64,000 bases of DNA from Tubiluchus corallicola (Eukaryota; Priapulida; Priapulimorpha; Priapulimorphida; Tubiluchidae). Of this stretch, positions 39,566 to 52,299 are shown one piece after another. Numbering within the stretch: position 1 is the stretch's first letter; every line of letters starts with the position of its first letter. The notes under the pieces are model-generated. The model did not search any database and had not been told where the DNA came from. It saw only the letters and a list, made by a program, of their open reading frames with translations. The stretch is taken from NCBI GenBank assembly GCA_030141605.1, contig JAQGDQ010000292.1, positions 62,001 to 126,000 on the forward strand, written 5' to 3'. A program made the translations under genes and the position numbers.

Positions 39566-40939
39566 GAATATAGTCTACTGCTGCAAATCAAGCTATATCA
39601 GTTTATCCTGGAGATTCGTGCAATAAATTAATTATAGATGCTATAAATTAAGATCTTATAAATTAATTAACTTAGCAGAAGAAATTGGATAATTTTGATT
39701 GTTTTTCTTTAACATTACATTACTTATATTCCTTACAAAGTTTTGTTTGCTTCTAATTTACAAGCATTATAAGTCACTTGGTAATGATACCTTCATGCGT
39801 TTATTGTTCATCTGCTTTTATTGCTTTGAACATCCCAACAGCCGCTTTGCATTCAGTTCATTACGCTGTCCTTCTCAGTCGCTATAGATCATCATGTATT
39901 TTTTCATAAGTTGCGTCGACGCGCCTTTTGAATATGTAATGAGACATGCATATTAAGTGAGCTTCCTGCAACACTACGCAACATTTACATCTGTAGCTTG
40001 TTACATAATCAGTCTGCTAAATAAACATATAATTGTACCAAAGAAAAAAAGCAAATTTGGCTCAACTGTTGTACATAAAAATTATTTAAATACTCTGTTG
40101 GCCAACATTTTTGGAGGCTCATGCGAATATCAACTAGCATCACATGATGTTGGGCTTCGTGTAAATCATAATTTCTCTAATGTAGGAAAAAACGCACAGG
40201 AAAAAGTGACTCAAAGGAAATGTAGGAAAAAATGAGACATACGTTATTTTGATGCAAAGTAATAATTTCTTTTAAAAAATAGGATGCGCATAGTAGGAAG
40301 CAGACCTCCGACAATATCGAAAAGCCCTAAACAAGCCCTATGTCTTTTGGTAGAAAAAAATCAAAACAAAGATAAAGACGCGAATATACAAAAATGCCTA
40401 TATATTATACAAATATAAATATAATAATATGCAAAATATATATTATATCTGTATACTTGTATATTATATTATGTCTATACAGTATACAAGTATTATATAG
40501 AGTGGCAAAAGACAAAACATTTTGTTCATTAACCAGAATTATAATCAACAATGCACGAATATTCCGCATAGTTTCATACATTTCTTTAACCATTTGGCGA
40601 TGGTATACAAATAAACGAATTTACATATGAAGTCAGCTTATATGGCTACATACATGTATAATCAAAGCATTATACAGTTTTTCAGGCGAGAATTTCTCGA
40701 AATGGAACCTGTAACTAACGCGTAGTTATTTGTTTTGGTGGGGATAATAAAAAAATTAATTACCCTATCTTGTAGCCAAGTCCTGTAGCTATGACGCTCC
40801 CTATAAGACTACCACGAAGTGCTTTACGAATGTTTTATACGTGGTATGTCGTCAAGTTTTGTGAAAAAAGAACCAGCAAAAACGCCTATTTTGGCAGTTT
40901 TCACCACCTTCCCTGTCCAGGAAACTGCTTCAAAACGCA

Positions 40940-41070
40940 TCTTTTTTGTTTCCTACTCCGTTCTTCACAAAGTTTCATGGAAACCTGTTAAATACTTTTT
41001 GCGTAATAGGAGTACTGCTGTATAACAGACAAAAATAGCCAAACAAGCAATCAACCAATCAAACAAACAG
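40940..41070 (+). repeat. Possible transposon-tail sequence ending in CAAACAAACAG
   Basis: AAAGTTTCATGGAAACCTGT, then TTAAATACTTTTTGCGTAA, then a run of ACAAGCAATCAACCAATCAA-type CAA-rich repeats. Many invertebrate genomes carry repeats of this pattern (a TTTCAT...AAT..GTT.AGTA.TTTT motif followed by CAAACAAAC tails). Assignment is from pattern memory only. Confidence 0.3.
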
Positions 41071-44000
41071 CGTTGGAGCACAACTTCTTGGCAGAGATAA
41101 AATTAATTAAAATAATTATCTCCCAGAATAACCGTAACCCTAAACAGGCGATTTTTTCCTATCTTTCCACTTGTGCTCTTTTTTCCTGTGCCATTTTACC
41201 GTTCACCTACCATTTACAGCTTATCGTAAAATTTGGGCATTTCATCACCAAATTTATAATAAATGAGTCGTACAAGAAAAACTCTATAATTAAACAATGG
41301 TTATAAAATTATATGTTTAAAACATAAATAGCTTTCAACTTAATTTCCCTGTTAAGTGCATGTTTGCATGAATGCAAACAAAATTGTAAAACAATATATT
41401 CATTCTCATATCCGTATCCAAAATTAAAGTTAAAAAGTTGCATTCATAAGAATATAAAGTGCCAAAAGCATTTAAATGATACCTTTTTTCTTAATTAAAC
41501 TTCGCAATTTCAGCAACATTTTCCAAAACATAAGCAAGGTGTGGTATTTCTTGTATTCCGCCAATGTTCTGGTTTTTAGTTATACGTATTCCCTACACTG
41601 AAAAAACACATCTCTATCGTGATAGATGAGTTAGTATTTATCTGGTAGTCTGTTTTTATGGTATATCCTAGATGTTTGTGACAAATCTGCACCTGCGTTA
41701 CTTGTTCATTAACAGACATGGCTGCCTCCGCTTGAGCCAAAGCACCGCTATAAACATTTTTTGATTTTTAGTGTTAATGTTCATACAGCATTGTTAGATT
41801 CTCTAGTCTCTCACCGCTCGTTTTATTTAACGTTTGTTACAGTCGCTACCTTTCACACATTTATTGGTAGGTTGCTAATACCATTGGGAAGCGCTAGGCA
41901 GCACTGTGTACGACTGCTTTGCATCGGAAAAGTATGTAAAAAAGAAAAAGATTAAAATATGATAAAGTTGTGGTGAAAAAGACAAGTAAATATTCATATA
42001 TTAAATTACAATACGGGTAATCTATACTTTGCCTAGAAAAGGCAGTGAGTACAGAACCTGGATGCGCCTATTATACGCTGTTACATTAACGCTGCTGCAT
42101 TTTCTTCAAAGGCGAATTATTGTGCTGTAAATGGAAGATGAAAAGCTCTTTCGGCGTGAAAGCTCCCAGCGGGGAAGCAGGGCGCTGTAATTCAGATCCT
42201 TTACTTTTAAACCACACTGCTCAATTTAACTTGGCATTTGATAAAGGTAGATTTAAGACATGGCAACTCAATTTCGCTGGAGTTGAAAATTGGCCATGAC
42301 AATGTAAGAAAGTATCCAAATTACAATGCCTATGCAGTTGGTATTACTATTAAATACACGAACAAAAAGTTGCAGTTCCCACTTTAACTTGATTTTAAAC
42401 AACCGTTTACTTTTAGCAGTTTCTTCCAGCAAATTCAATGGCTTCAGTTCGAGTTTCAAACATTTTATTTGTCGTACTGAGTGATATCAGGCGAGTGGTG
42501 CAGTAATAATAGGTCTAATGACAGAGCCCCTGGGGTCCGTTTGCAAAAAATTGCTATGACGTTTCTCGACAAACTTTGTCCTTTAACAAAACTCTTCGAA
42601 TTTTTTATTTCCACTGCGTTTTTGAAGTCTCGACTGCACTATTTCAACACAACATTATTTTATTCAATATCCTACAAATACAAGTCTACCTAACACTGTG
42701 ATCGCGTGTTTTTATTTGAAATGCCAATACAAAATATTACTGCCTTCATCTAATAAAATTATCCATAGATAATTTCCCAGGTTCCCACCTACAAAATTTG
42801 TGTGCATATCAGGTTACAGAGTGAAAACAGCATCATTATTAGGAGTGAAGAAGTTTACAGACATCACTTACGTTAGTTATGTAGAATAACTGTTGAAGTT
42901 TCTTGGCATAAATATTATTGTAAGCTCTGTTTAATTGAATTTATGAATAAAATCACCTTGATTACTTGCATCGGACTAAATTAAAAATTGAACTGAATTG
43001 AATTGAGATGTAGTTAGAAGCACTAGTTTTGATACGGCAATAAAACATTGTGCGTATAACTGACAGATGTGTTTGTTTCGTGCGCACTGGTAACATCGTC
43101 TCTGCTTAGTGTTATAAAAAGCAATCTATTGAAGCTGACAGTGGTGAAAATACTCTGGTTCTTGTCACTGTGCTTACCTTATATGCTAACAAGGAGCTCG
43201 ATATTAAGTTAACCTTTTCGATCTTGCAAATAACCAGTCGCCAGGGAGCAGGAAATTAGAATCTCAAGAACCTATCGCAGTAACCCCAGCTTCTTGAAGT
43301 TGGCTGCTAGTAAATTGGCTAAATTCTTGCTTGCTTATCGATAATCTATGTTGGCCTTCTGTAGCATATGGATTTGTAGCGGATTTCTTCGCTAACGTCG
43401 GGTAGTATGATAGCTAGTATTAACAAAAAGTCACACGGTCAATAAAAAATAAAAACAATAAAGGTACCACGTTTTATTATATTGCTGAGTACTATACTCA
43501 GGTGTAAGAAAGCGAAAAAACGGTACAAGAAATGATACAATTTTACAGGCAATTTTTTTATTTATAACACAAACATCACAAAGCACAGAATACATCACAG
43601 AGCACATAAAAAAGAAACCATAGGAGAAAAAGTACAAAAAGCACAATATATCACTAATAAGTATAGCAGCAGGAAGATCAGGTATGTGGCAGAGAAGTAT
43701 GGTTTCTGGTTTCGGGATTGATTTTAGGTTAACTGTACTCATCGGAAATCAGTTGTTATATTAAGCTTCTTGTTGCTGTCTCTGGAGAGTCTCTATGACT
43801 TTTCGCCAATGGTTCCTAAACGCTGACTGTTTGTTCGTCTTTCTGCTGCCCAATTTCATTCCCCGGGTTTCTTGTTTGTGGAATTCTAATGCCAGAATAC
43901 TGTTTCCCTGAAAACTACGACCTCACTCGATTCAAGAAGAATATCGACACCTATTTCTAGCAAATTCTATTTTTCTAAACATATTTCCATATCATCACCT

Positions 44001-44555
44001 GTTTGCTGTAACGCTTTACCTTGAATGGTCATTAACCATTAGTCTTATTTGGGGCAATGTGCATTAAAATTGGCTACTAGTACTGGCACGTGAAAGATTT
44101 AGGCAACTAATTTTTTGTGTTAAGCAGTAGAGGAAGATGGATGAAACTGATTGTGGTGTATTCTCAGAACAGGCAGATTTGCACGCTTTTGTGTGTGTGA
44201 CGAACGTGATGCAAAGCAGTGATTAATTATAACTTTAAATATAAAACATTATAAATAATTTAAATATAAGATATTGATATAGCTTTAATGTAAAAATTGC
44301 TAAACTTCGTTAAAAGTGGTAAGAAAATAGACTATTATGAGGGATAAATGTGATTTAAGTTAACAGATTTATTAGAAACAATTTCCTTTAAAGCTGATTC
44401 AACTATATATGAGTTAAGGGTACTGTTTGAGAAAAAAATGCATTATTAAAATCAAAAGCAAAACTAGTTTCATATATGGTTACACTTTTCTACACTTTCG
44501 TGTGTTGGAATTTTTGTGTTGGCAGTTGTTTACTATATGTTTACTATAGTTTTTT

Positions 44556-44602
44556 ACATTTGCAACCGTTGCAACATTTGCAACCGTTGCAACATTTGCA
44601 AC
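44556..44602. repeat. 18-bp tandem repeat, 2.6 units
   Basis: The unit ACATTTGCAACCGTTGCA is repeated exactly twice, followed by a partial unit ACATTTGCAAC. It contains the palindromic word TTGCAACCGTTGCAA. Confidence 0.9.
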
Positions 44603-44688
44603 TCATAACGTCTAAGCTACTTTGATCATCTCAGGCCACTCGTCTATTGGCGTGTCACTCCTCAGTTTCCTAAAAGTAGGTTAATTAA

Positions 44689-45935
44689 TTACATCTTGCA
44701 CTTTTGCCTAAAAACATTTTTGACTAATGTTGACAAAATTCTTGGCGGTATCCTTGTCGTAAAATTGGCAAATTCGTTTGTGTTTTCCCTGTTTTTCCAC
44801 ATTTGATAATGAACACCGCGATTAGTTGTAATTTGTTCGAAGTAGTTGTTTGACCCCTGGTACTTAGGAAAGAGTTCTATTAAGCTGGCGTGCTGAGGCA
44901 GAAATATAGTGTGAGCTAGTCCAGCGCCAAGCATTGCTACCAAGATGTCAGTTTGACTGATCAATTATATTAGCTGCACCATATCGAGAGTGTCCATCTG
45001 GGCCGTGCGAAAGTGAATGTTTGGAAACTGTTTTAACGTCTGTATAACCTAGGTCTCCTTGGAAAATTTTCGTTTAATTAACCTATTGCATTAGGTGGGT
45101 CGCATATAATCACGGCGTAAAATTAAGAGTACATTCGTCTCCTTACAATTAAAATTACTGTACACGTAAGGATCTAGCCCATGTCCTTTTAGGAAAAAGC
45201 ATCTGAACTGTTCTATCAATGGAATGCTTTTGATCTGCACTGAAGACTTGAAAAATGGCGTATTGTACGACCGCATTAGCCAAACCAAGTTATGTACTTT
45301 GACGAGACTAGAACTGAAGTTTCCAACTATAAACAAGTTGCAAAAACCTAGTCCATGACTTCTCAATTGCTGTCTTTGGGAACGCGTCCATTACAAGAAC
45401 ATCCGTACGCGATAGTTTCTCATTGAAGAAAGTCATCATGGAAAAGGCGCTGTAAAACTCCATCATTTGAAAATAAATGTTGTCATATTCACTTCGGCGT
45501 ATGGCAATCGTTAACCCAGGAATATTTTTACATGTAATATCTTGGCACTCAGTATCACCTATACTAACCTTTTGCATCCACTCATTTAAAACACTTTTGC
45601 CAAATGGGGCTTTTTACGACAACGAACAATAAAGTATCCAGGATCAAGCACATATGTTTTTCCCTTTTCTGAGAGATTAAGGTAAACTGGTATTTCTTCT
45701 CCACCCTTCTCACCATGACCGAAGTCTGTGTGCAGCACCACTTCTTGAAGTAGTGCAAAGTTATTGGCGTAAGCCTTGATTTTACCGTCACATTGTTCAG
45801 ATTCTGTGCTTTTCCATTCATCAAATACATCGTTATCAACAGGAAGGCAATCATTAGCATTTTCTCCCCGGCCTCCGAAAGACGATCCATTTTCAAAAAC
45901 GTCCGAACCGCTTCTAGTCTTCAAGTCTAGGCTTA
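44689..45935 (-). pseudogene. EOGT-like (GT61 family) glycosyltransferase pseudogene
   Basis: Read on the minus strand this is a nearly complete catalytic region of the GT61/EOGT family, which transfers O-GlcNAc to EGF domains in the endoplasmic reticulum. Successive blocks are EQCDGKIKAYANNFALLQEV, GGEEIPVYLNLSEKGKTYVL, IRRSEYDNIYFQMMEFYSAF, VLVMDAFPK, PLIEQFRCFFLKGHG, VLLILRRDY, and the diagnostic TDILVAMLGAGLAHTIFLPQ with ASLIELFP. It is disrupted: a frame change near 45,590, another near 45,330, and three in-frame stops between 44,965 and 45,095. No intron is visible across about 1.2 kb, which suits a processed copy, although an intron-poor ancestral gene is possible. No HDEL-like end is present; the frame closes with KCKM and TAA. 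Confidence 0.82.
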
Positions 45936-45958
45936 TATATATATATATATATATATAC
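45934..45958. repeat. (TA)n microsatellite
   Basis: About 12 TA units bordering the 5' end of the EOGT-like pseudogene. Confidence 0.9.
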
Positions 45959-48285
45959 ATACCATACTTTGGAGTCTTTTAAAACACCAATATTAAGACT
46001 GCCGCGTGTCTTTAATTGATTTATAAACGATAATAATGAAAACGGCTGAAAGTACACGATAAGGCAGCAGAAGCACAGAAGACACATCACACCTAATCCT
46101 CCAGCGAATCTTTCTCAGAAACCTGAAATCCATTTTCCCACGGAAATCTTAGGTGCAATCCAGCCAAATGACTATAAAAAGTGTTATAATTAAAGTTAGA
46201 CTACGTCAATGATGATGATGTTTTATACTTATTTGCTTCAGTTTTGTTTAAGAGGACTACTGACGTTAAGCCCTTCTGGCGGAACACTTATGTTATATCG
46301 CCGCTCAAACATCGAATCCAAGACACAACGGCGATCATACGTTCACTAATAAAACAATAAAAATATAAAAACGTTTACAGTAGCATTAACATCACTTTTA
46401 AACGACAGTCAACTTAATTCAATAGCACAATTTTCTAAATTTAATTTCCAAGCTTATACAACTGAAATAGCTCTTCACCGTGAATTCCATTAAGTTTACT
46501 ATAACGGCTTTGACGTTAAAATAAAGCCATTAAGCCAATAACATTCTAATATTTTAGCATCAACCCTGATGCTAATAGAGATCGATAGTAGAAAACAACG
46601 AATTTCCTTCATATCAATTGTGTGATAATCGAAAGATGTCTTTTCCAAAAAATCCAATAGTTGATAAAAAATAATTACGGGTTTCCATTTTACTATTGTT
46701 GTGGAAAACGCTTTCAAACTTCCAGAGAAAAAACTTCTTAGAGAAACATTTTTTTCAGATGCTATTTTGACACATCTGATGTTTAGCTTATCAGGACTAT
46801 GCAGAGATCATAAGCTTTTTGGTAGTTATGTAGTTGCAGTAGTGACTCCCCTAGTGACATTCCATATGAAAACAACTTACAATTTTTTGCAAACAAGATC
46901 CTGTACAGAAAAAATACCTAGTTCATCTGCAAAGGTTTATAAAAATTCTGGCAATCAGAGTCATAATTAATTAATGACATAAAAGAAATTTCAAAGATCT
47001 GAAATTAATTTTTGGGCTATATTGAAACGTTTGCACTTGAGCTTTTAGCACAATCAAACTTGGTCCGCCTGTAGGCATGCTAGACCAAGTTGAATGAAGG
47101 TAGTTATGTCGTGTGGCACACTAAATTAAACTCAATGACGGGTTTTTCATGTTAATTTGTGTTTTATGAAGTTGGCTGAAAGTTCGTTATGCAGTTAATA
47201 CAGATCTCCTTTCACAGATAGAGGGAGTTGTAATTGCATCTCAGAACAGCAATGTGAGAACTAGAAGTAGAACGGGGTTGCAATTTTCAGGTTACTTAGA
47301 GTTCTAGATGTTAACAATAACGGGTAAATTACAAACACTAAGAGCTGAGGTTAGTGGGGATCTGTGCACTTCTCGAGCCGTGAAAAGACAATTTGTGCGG
47401 AGTACGAGCAGAAGTGAACAGGTGGCAGGTGGATAGTTGTGTGGAGTCTTAAAAACAACTTTATAACTTGCGCATACCTATCACGCAGTATTTGAAGTAT
47501 TTAGATTTTTATTCACTTACTGAGCTGTAATTAGTAATTACTTATTGTTGCCCGCTTTGCTTCAAAGCCTTAAGGTTTTTCAAGCAAAAAGTGCACTTCA
47601 ACCCGCACCTCGTGATTAATCATCCAGTAAACCTTTATCATCTTCATGTTGTTCAATGGTAGGCCTATTAAAAGTGCTACAAAAGGCCCAAAGATTGGCA
47701 AAAAACTTACTTCTGCATAAAAGTGACATACTAATGTGGCTGCAAGCTTCACAAGTTTGCAAATTGAAATACAAATATACATGTAAATGTAAATTTGTTT
47801 TTTTGTGTTATATACTATCGCTATACCACCTTTCACAAAAAAATTGTAAACAAAATAAAGTTATTTACGCACAAAAAGTTACTGGAATAACAACAATAAC
47901 ACTTCAACTAGCTATTGAATATTTTTAAAAAATTGTAGCAAGTTAACAAAATAAATGCATAAAGTAAAAAAATAAATGAAAGACATCATAAAAATATTTT
48001 ATAATAATTATTACATCACTAAGACCAAGTCACTAACTAATATTAGATAGTAAGTTAACAAAACTCAGTACATAACATCTATACCACTTTCATATGCTCG
48101 AAAGTTAAGTTTGTTCTTGGAAAAAAGTGAATTTTAATAAACTGTGAGTAATATATTTGTGAACGCTTAATCTTCCTGCATAGGAAGCGCATAGTCTTGT
48201 CTGTTAAAGCAGTATGAAACAAATTTAATCTAACAATTACACACAAAAACTATGATTTCACTTACTTTTTCTTATTTGATACACT

Positions 48286-48375
48286 ATTTGGTATTCGGAA
48301 AATTGCAAAAACTAGTACTTACGCCACTTCATTTGGTATTCGGAAAATTGCAAAAAATAGTTCTTACGCTACTTC
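48286..48375. repeat. 45-bp tandem duplication
   Basis: ATTTGGTATTCGGAAAATTG and the 25 bp after it repeat directly at 48,331 with three or four mismatches (ACTAGTACTTACGCCACTTC against ATAGTTCTTACGCTACTTC). Confidence 0.9.
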
Positions 48376-50336
48376 ATATTTGTCACACACAACCGTATTG
48401 CTTAGGGCGTTATAAAGGTGTTATTAACTAGATGCTCAACCAGGAAATCATTCTCCGTGCATTACGGAGAATGGTCGCCGCATTTTGTTAGTAGGTATTT
48501 ACATGTCACAAACGCACTGTGTAGTTTACAGTTGCACAGTTTTACTATAAACTGTGGCAGTAGTGTCATTAACTGCACACGTGTGTAGACAACCAAATTT
48601 GCCTCATGAGCAAGAACTGAAACAGACAGTAAATCTTGCAATGGCAGAATTCAGGACTTGCAAATGTCCATTATCCACAAGTGTGCAACAAATCTGGACT
48701 GGGCTTTTGGGCTTTTCACCAACCCCTCCTAGGGCTTCAGCGCTATTACAACTGATAATATAATAAACCCTTGACACTGTAATACCAAAAAAATAACACA
48801 AGTAATAAAAATCAACTTAAATAGCCGATAATCTGATAATGTTAACTAATAATGAATAAAAAAATGCACCACGAAAGATCCAAAACGTATTAATGTGATA
48901 TACGATATACTGTAACAACAATTACAAACACCAGTATGGGCTTAGACGTTTGGGCTCCGCACAATTGGGCCCCAAGACATTTAGTTAATTTTATTTCATT
49001 ATCGGTTAGTTATTACATTATGTGTTAATTTTGTTACATTATGCGGCAATTTTTTTCTGTACTACAATATCGAACGTTTATTATATTATCAGTTGTAAAA
49101 AGCATTTCCGTCTTTCCTCCCATTACAGTTTAGCTGGCTCAGGCGTAGAACAAAGAACATAGAACAATGGGTTAGTGGAGTGAACTACATTTAAAAATCT
49201 GCCCGACGCCCACAGACCCTGAACCTTTGACCACAGGACAGAAGTCACAACATTGCAGGGTTCCTGCTATGAGTTTCATGATCATAACTTGCGTACATTT
49301 GTAGTTATTAAGTGAAAGCCAATATGTTTCAGATTTTGATTTTGCTATAATGGTAAAACCTTAGTAGAGGAAAACACTTGTTTATTTGTCCTCCCGGGAC
49401 GGGTATAGAAGTTCCAATCACACCAATTATACAATGAAATTTTACTTCTTCTTAACACGAATACGCCTTTGAGTTTTTATGCAGCAGTTACATGCTAGCA
49501 GGGGTTACAAAATTAGTTGGTGGTACGTGAATTTGCGAAACTCTTGAGTGGTTCCAAAAGTGGTTGTGGACAAGAAATCGCGTCGCCATGTCATTACTGT
49601 CTTCGGAAATATTCCATCCGCGATTAGTGATGAAGCTTACTCGTGACTACACTTAGCTCACATTGACTATAGTACACATTTGAGATATGACTACGTCAGA
49701 GTTTTAACTGCAGTCTTTCACTTAGCAAAATCTGTCTTTAAGATGTTCTATAAACAAAGAACGCTGTATGTAAAATACGGTAAAAAACATCAATAACCTT
49801 TCTGTGGCAGAATAAGGTATTGGCTTGCTTGCAATGTGCTCTAAAGTATTAGTATCCGAACGCTTGACAGCCTTGACTATGAATTAATTGGAAACTGAAT
49901 TAACAATCACGGGATTATTTTTGTTAAATCCAGCCAGTTTTTCAGACATTTCTTTGTACTAGCAAAACGTGCTTAAATTCAAAAAGTCTAATCCTACTAC
50001 AACTATAATAAATTTACCATGCGCGGTAAATTAAGCCTTTCTATAGCGTTCAAGGATTAGAGCGCAGAAGCGGAAAGACATTTGTAATAACACTATGTGT
50101 GATCGTGATTCACATGATCAATATTCAGAAAAATTTAACAAGCAACGCATTTGTGTCCGCCTGCCCCAGCTAATTAGTTTGAAACCTATTATTTTTTATA
50201 CAGTAAGTAAAAAAATCTATATATTTAATACCCGAGCATCAAGGTTTGCAAGGATAAATACAGACTAAGATGAAACAGAACTGATTGAAAGCCATCAAAT
50301 GAATGAGGCTTTACAAGATTTTTTTGGTACCATGCA

Positions 50337-50570
50337 CATATGCAGTTTAAATCAATTTAAAATTAACTAATTAAAGAACTTTAATTAATTAACGAATTAC
50401 TGAAATTTTTTGTTTTGAACTGACGACATCCTAGCTAATCAAGTTTCAACTTGGTTGGGTCATGCGAGCATGCAGTTTAAATCAACTTTCATTAATTAAG
50501 CAGCTCTAATTTATTAACTAATTAACGAAATGTTTAAATTTTTTTGAACAAAGAACGTCTCACTTAATCA
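50337..50570. repeat. Diverged tandem duplication, about 130-bp period
   Basis: TGCAGTTTAAATCAA at 50,341 and 50,471 each lead into AATTAA-rich sequence, TTAACTAATTAA words, AACGAAA/AACGAATT, GAA.TTTTTTT.TTTTGAAC and ...TAATCA. An old two-copy duplication, non-coding. Confidence 0.6.
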
Positions 50571-50651
50571 TCCCACCAAAATTTTCTCATGTCTTAAATT
50601 TAAAAACCGACTTTAAATAGTCCATGCCTTAACCGATTTTTTTTCTTGCAG

Positions 50652-50737
50652 GAAGAAGATGGCGCTTCAAAGTTTGATGGTGGCGCTAGTGTTTGCTGTT
50701 GTCAGCACGTTGCAAAGAGTCAACCCACAAATTACAA
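50652..50737 (+). CDS. Signal-peptide exon of an unidentified secreted or membrane protein
   Basis: After a TTTTTTTCTTGCAG acceptor lies AAG-ATG-GCG at 50,659, a good start context. It encodes MALQSLMVALVFAVVSTLQ then RVNPQIT, a textbook signal peptide (short n-region, hydrophobic core, polar cleavage region), and ends at a GTACGT donor in phase 1, the usual phase after signal-peptide exons of modular extracellular proteins. The acceptor implies an untranslated upstream exon. No continuing exon was found downstream; transposons occupy 51.6-55.1 kb, so the rest may be far away, outside the window, or lost. Confidence 0.5.
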
Positions 50738-50739
50738 GT

Positions 50740-51589
50740 ACGTATAGAGTCAATTTTAGCTTCCATAATCTGCACTAGCAGACTCGTCTGTAGTATAGAA
50801 AATTACTCTTTTGTGAGTACTGCAATATCAGTTATAGTGATTTTGTGATACTGGCTGTTATAGCAAATTAGAAATCAGCAGTTTAGCTCTACGCTTCTGA
50901 ACTCGCGACAAGGATGAGGCCACGCGACAGTAACTTGAATGTCAAATTGATGTTGATCTATCAAGTTTTACATCGACTACAACCCCGCATACAGCTATCT
51001 TTCTAGCCTCCGAATGAGTGCCATGTCTCTCAAACATTTGGCTTGCCATTCCATCACATCAGGGCAAACATTATTGCAAGCACTCAGCATTTAAATGTGT
51101 TGATCAGTTAATATTGGAAATTCCTTGCGGCACGCTGCGTGGTCCATTATGACTTCAGTAAGGCAACTTCATATACAGCCCACGAGGTTGACCTTAATTG
51201 AATTGGGCAAAATTATTATTATGAACTCGCTCAGGAAAAAAATGTTATTAACGGTCAGATTTTCTGCTTATGGCACCTGTTAATTACGTCAAAAGTCAGG
51301 GCTGGCTTGGCGTTAAATCTAAGCTTAGAAGCACTGTGAGTAGCATTTATGCAGCAATTTTTTATTGAACTAATAATCGATTATCGGTTAGGCCTATTCA
51401 CAGGTGCCTGGCTTCTGTAACTTACTGAAGAAAGCACGGTTTTATGACAGAGAAAAGCAGAATCGACCGAGCACACGACAACGATTAGTAACCTATAGTA
51501 AACAACGATTTAAGACTGAAACATGTGCAAAAAACATGAAAATGTCCGAAATTTTAATGTACTGCTCACTGAGCATAGCTGTTGGCCAC
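50740..51589. other. Spacer after the signal-peptide exon
   Basis: No recognisable exon or repeat. The open frame at 51,404 does not continue the phase of the 50,652-50,737 exon. Confidence 0.4.
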
Positions 51590-51633
51590 GGTGGCTTGTT
51601 AGGGACACAGTAAAAATAAAAAATAATGTACTA

Positions 51634-51778
51634 ACTCGAAATTTCGACTTAGTATCTCGAAATTCCGACTTAGCAACTCGAAATTTCGACTTAGTATCTC
51701 GAAATTCCGATTTAGTAACTCGAAATTTTGACTTGGTATCTCGAAATTTCGATTTAGCATCTTGAAATTTCTACATAG
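51634..51778 (+). repeat. 21-bp tandem array, left inverted end of the foldback-like element
   Basis: Seven imperfect units of CTCGAAATTTCGACTTAGTAT. Because 21 is divisible by three, an apparent SRNFDLV/TRNFDLV heptapeptide repeat appears on the plus strand and another on the minus strand; both are artefacts. Confidence 0.9.
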
Positions 51779-52299
51779 GATTCTATACAAGTGCTGTTCT
51801 CGTGGTGAAGTCTCGCCTAGATATCCGTTTCAACGATTCTAATCCAGGTATTCCCATTTCACACACGTGCGGGTGTGTGTTAGAAATTCCCATTTCATTT
51901 AACAAGGGTGAAGATATTGAATGGTAGTCTGCATTTATGTATGTTTTGCAAGCCCCGTTACTGGCATATAACAATTTTTATTGCAGCCTACGTTGTAATT
52001 TAACTATTTTAACAGTGGAAAGCAAATTAGTTTTCTTTAAAAAAAATATGTTGTTCTTTTTAATTTTTTTTAAAAATTCCTGTTTATTACTAAGTCTAAA
52101 CCTTTTGTTGGCAGACGGGCTTAATGATATTTAACTAGTTGACAATGTTTCTGGCGTGGTCAGAGACTGAAGATTTTGCAACAATAGTTATCAAATTTAG
52201 CCTTAAGAATGAAGAAATGACAGTTTTCTTGAAAATGCTTAATTTCTTTAATTGAATTCACCTTACTTGAATACATGGGAAGTGCATTTCACAATGAAA

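Larger units (their letters stand above)
38660..44550. other. Intergenic, no gene recognised
   Basis: AT-rich spacer. It contains the repeat at 39,459 and a tract near 40,950-41,070 that resembles widespread transposon tails. The open frames here (for example 40,394-40,630 and 43,431-43,742) are AT-driven and lack motifs. Confidence 0.4.
45960..50640. other. Intergenic, no gene recognised
   Basis: AT-rich. It contains the 45-bp duplication at 48,286 and the diverged 130-bp duplication at 50,340. The open frames at 46,701 (+), 47,656 (+) and 48,554 (+) show no domain or splice support. Confidence 0.4.

Noticed and set aside
47048-47092. 9-bp inverted repeat AACTTGGTC...GACCAAGTT
   Set aside because: Too short to distinguish from chance in a 64-kb AT-rich window.
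51523-51790. Heptapeptide-repeat ORFs (SRNFDLV-like) on both strands
   Set aside because: The 21-bp tandem unit is divisible by three, so any frame looks periodic; the array is part of an inverted transposon end and its counterpart at 53.66 kb is not open in the same way.
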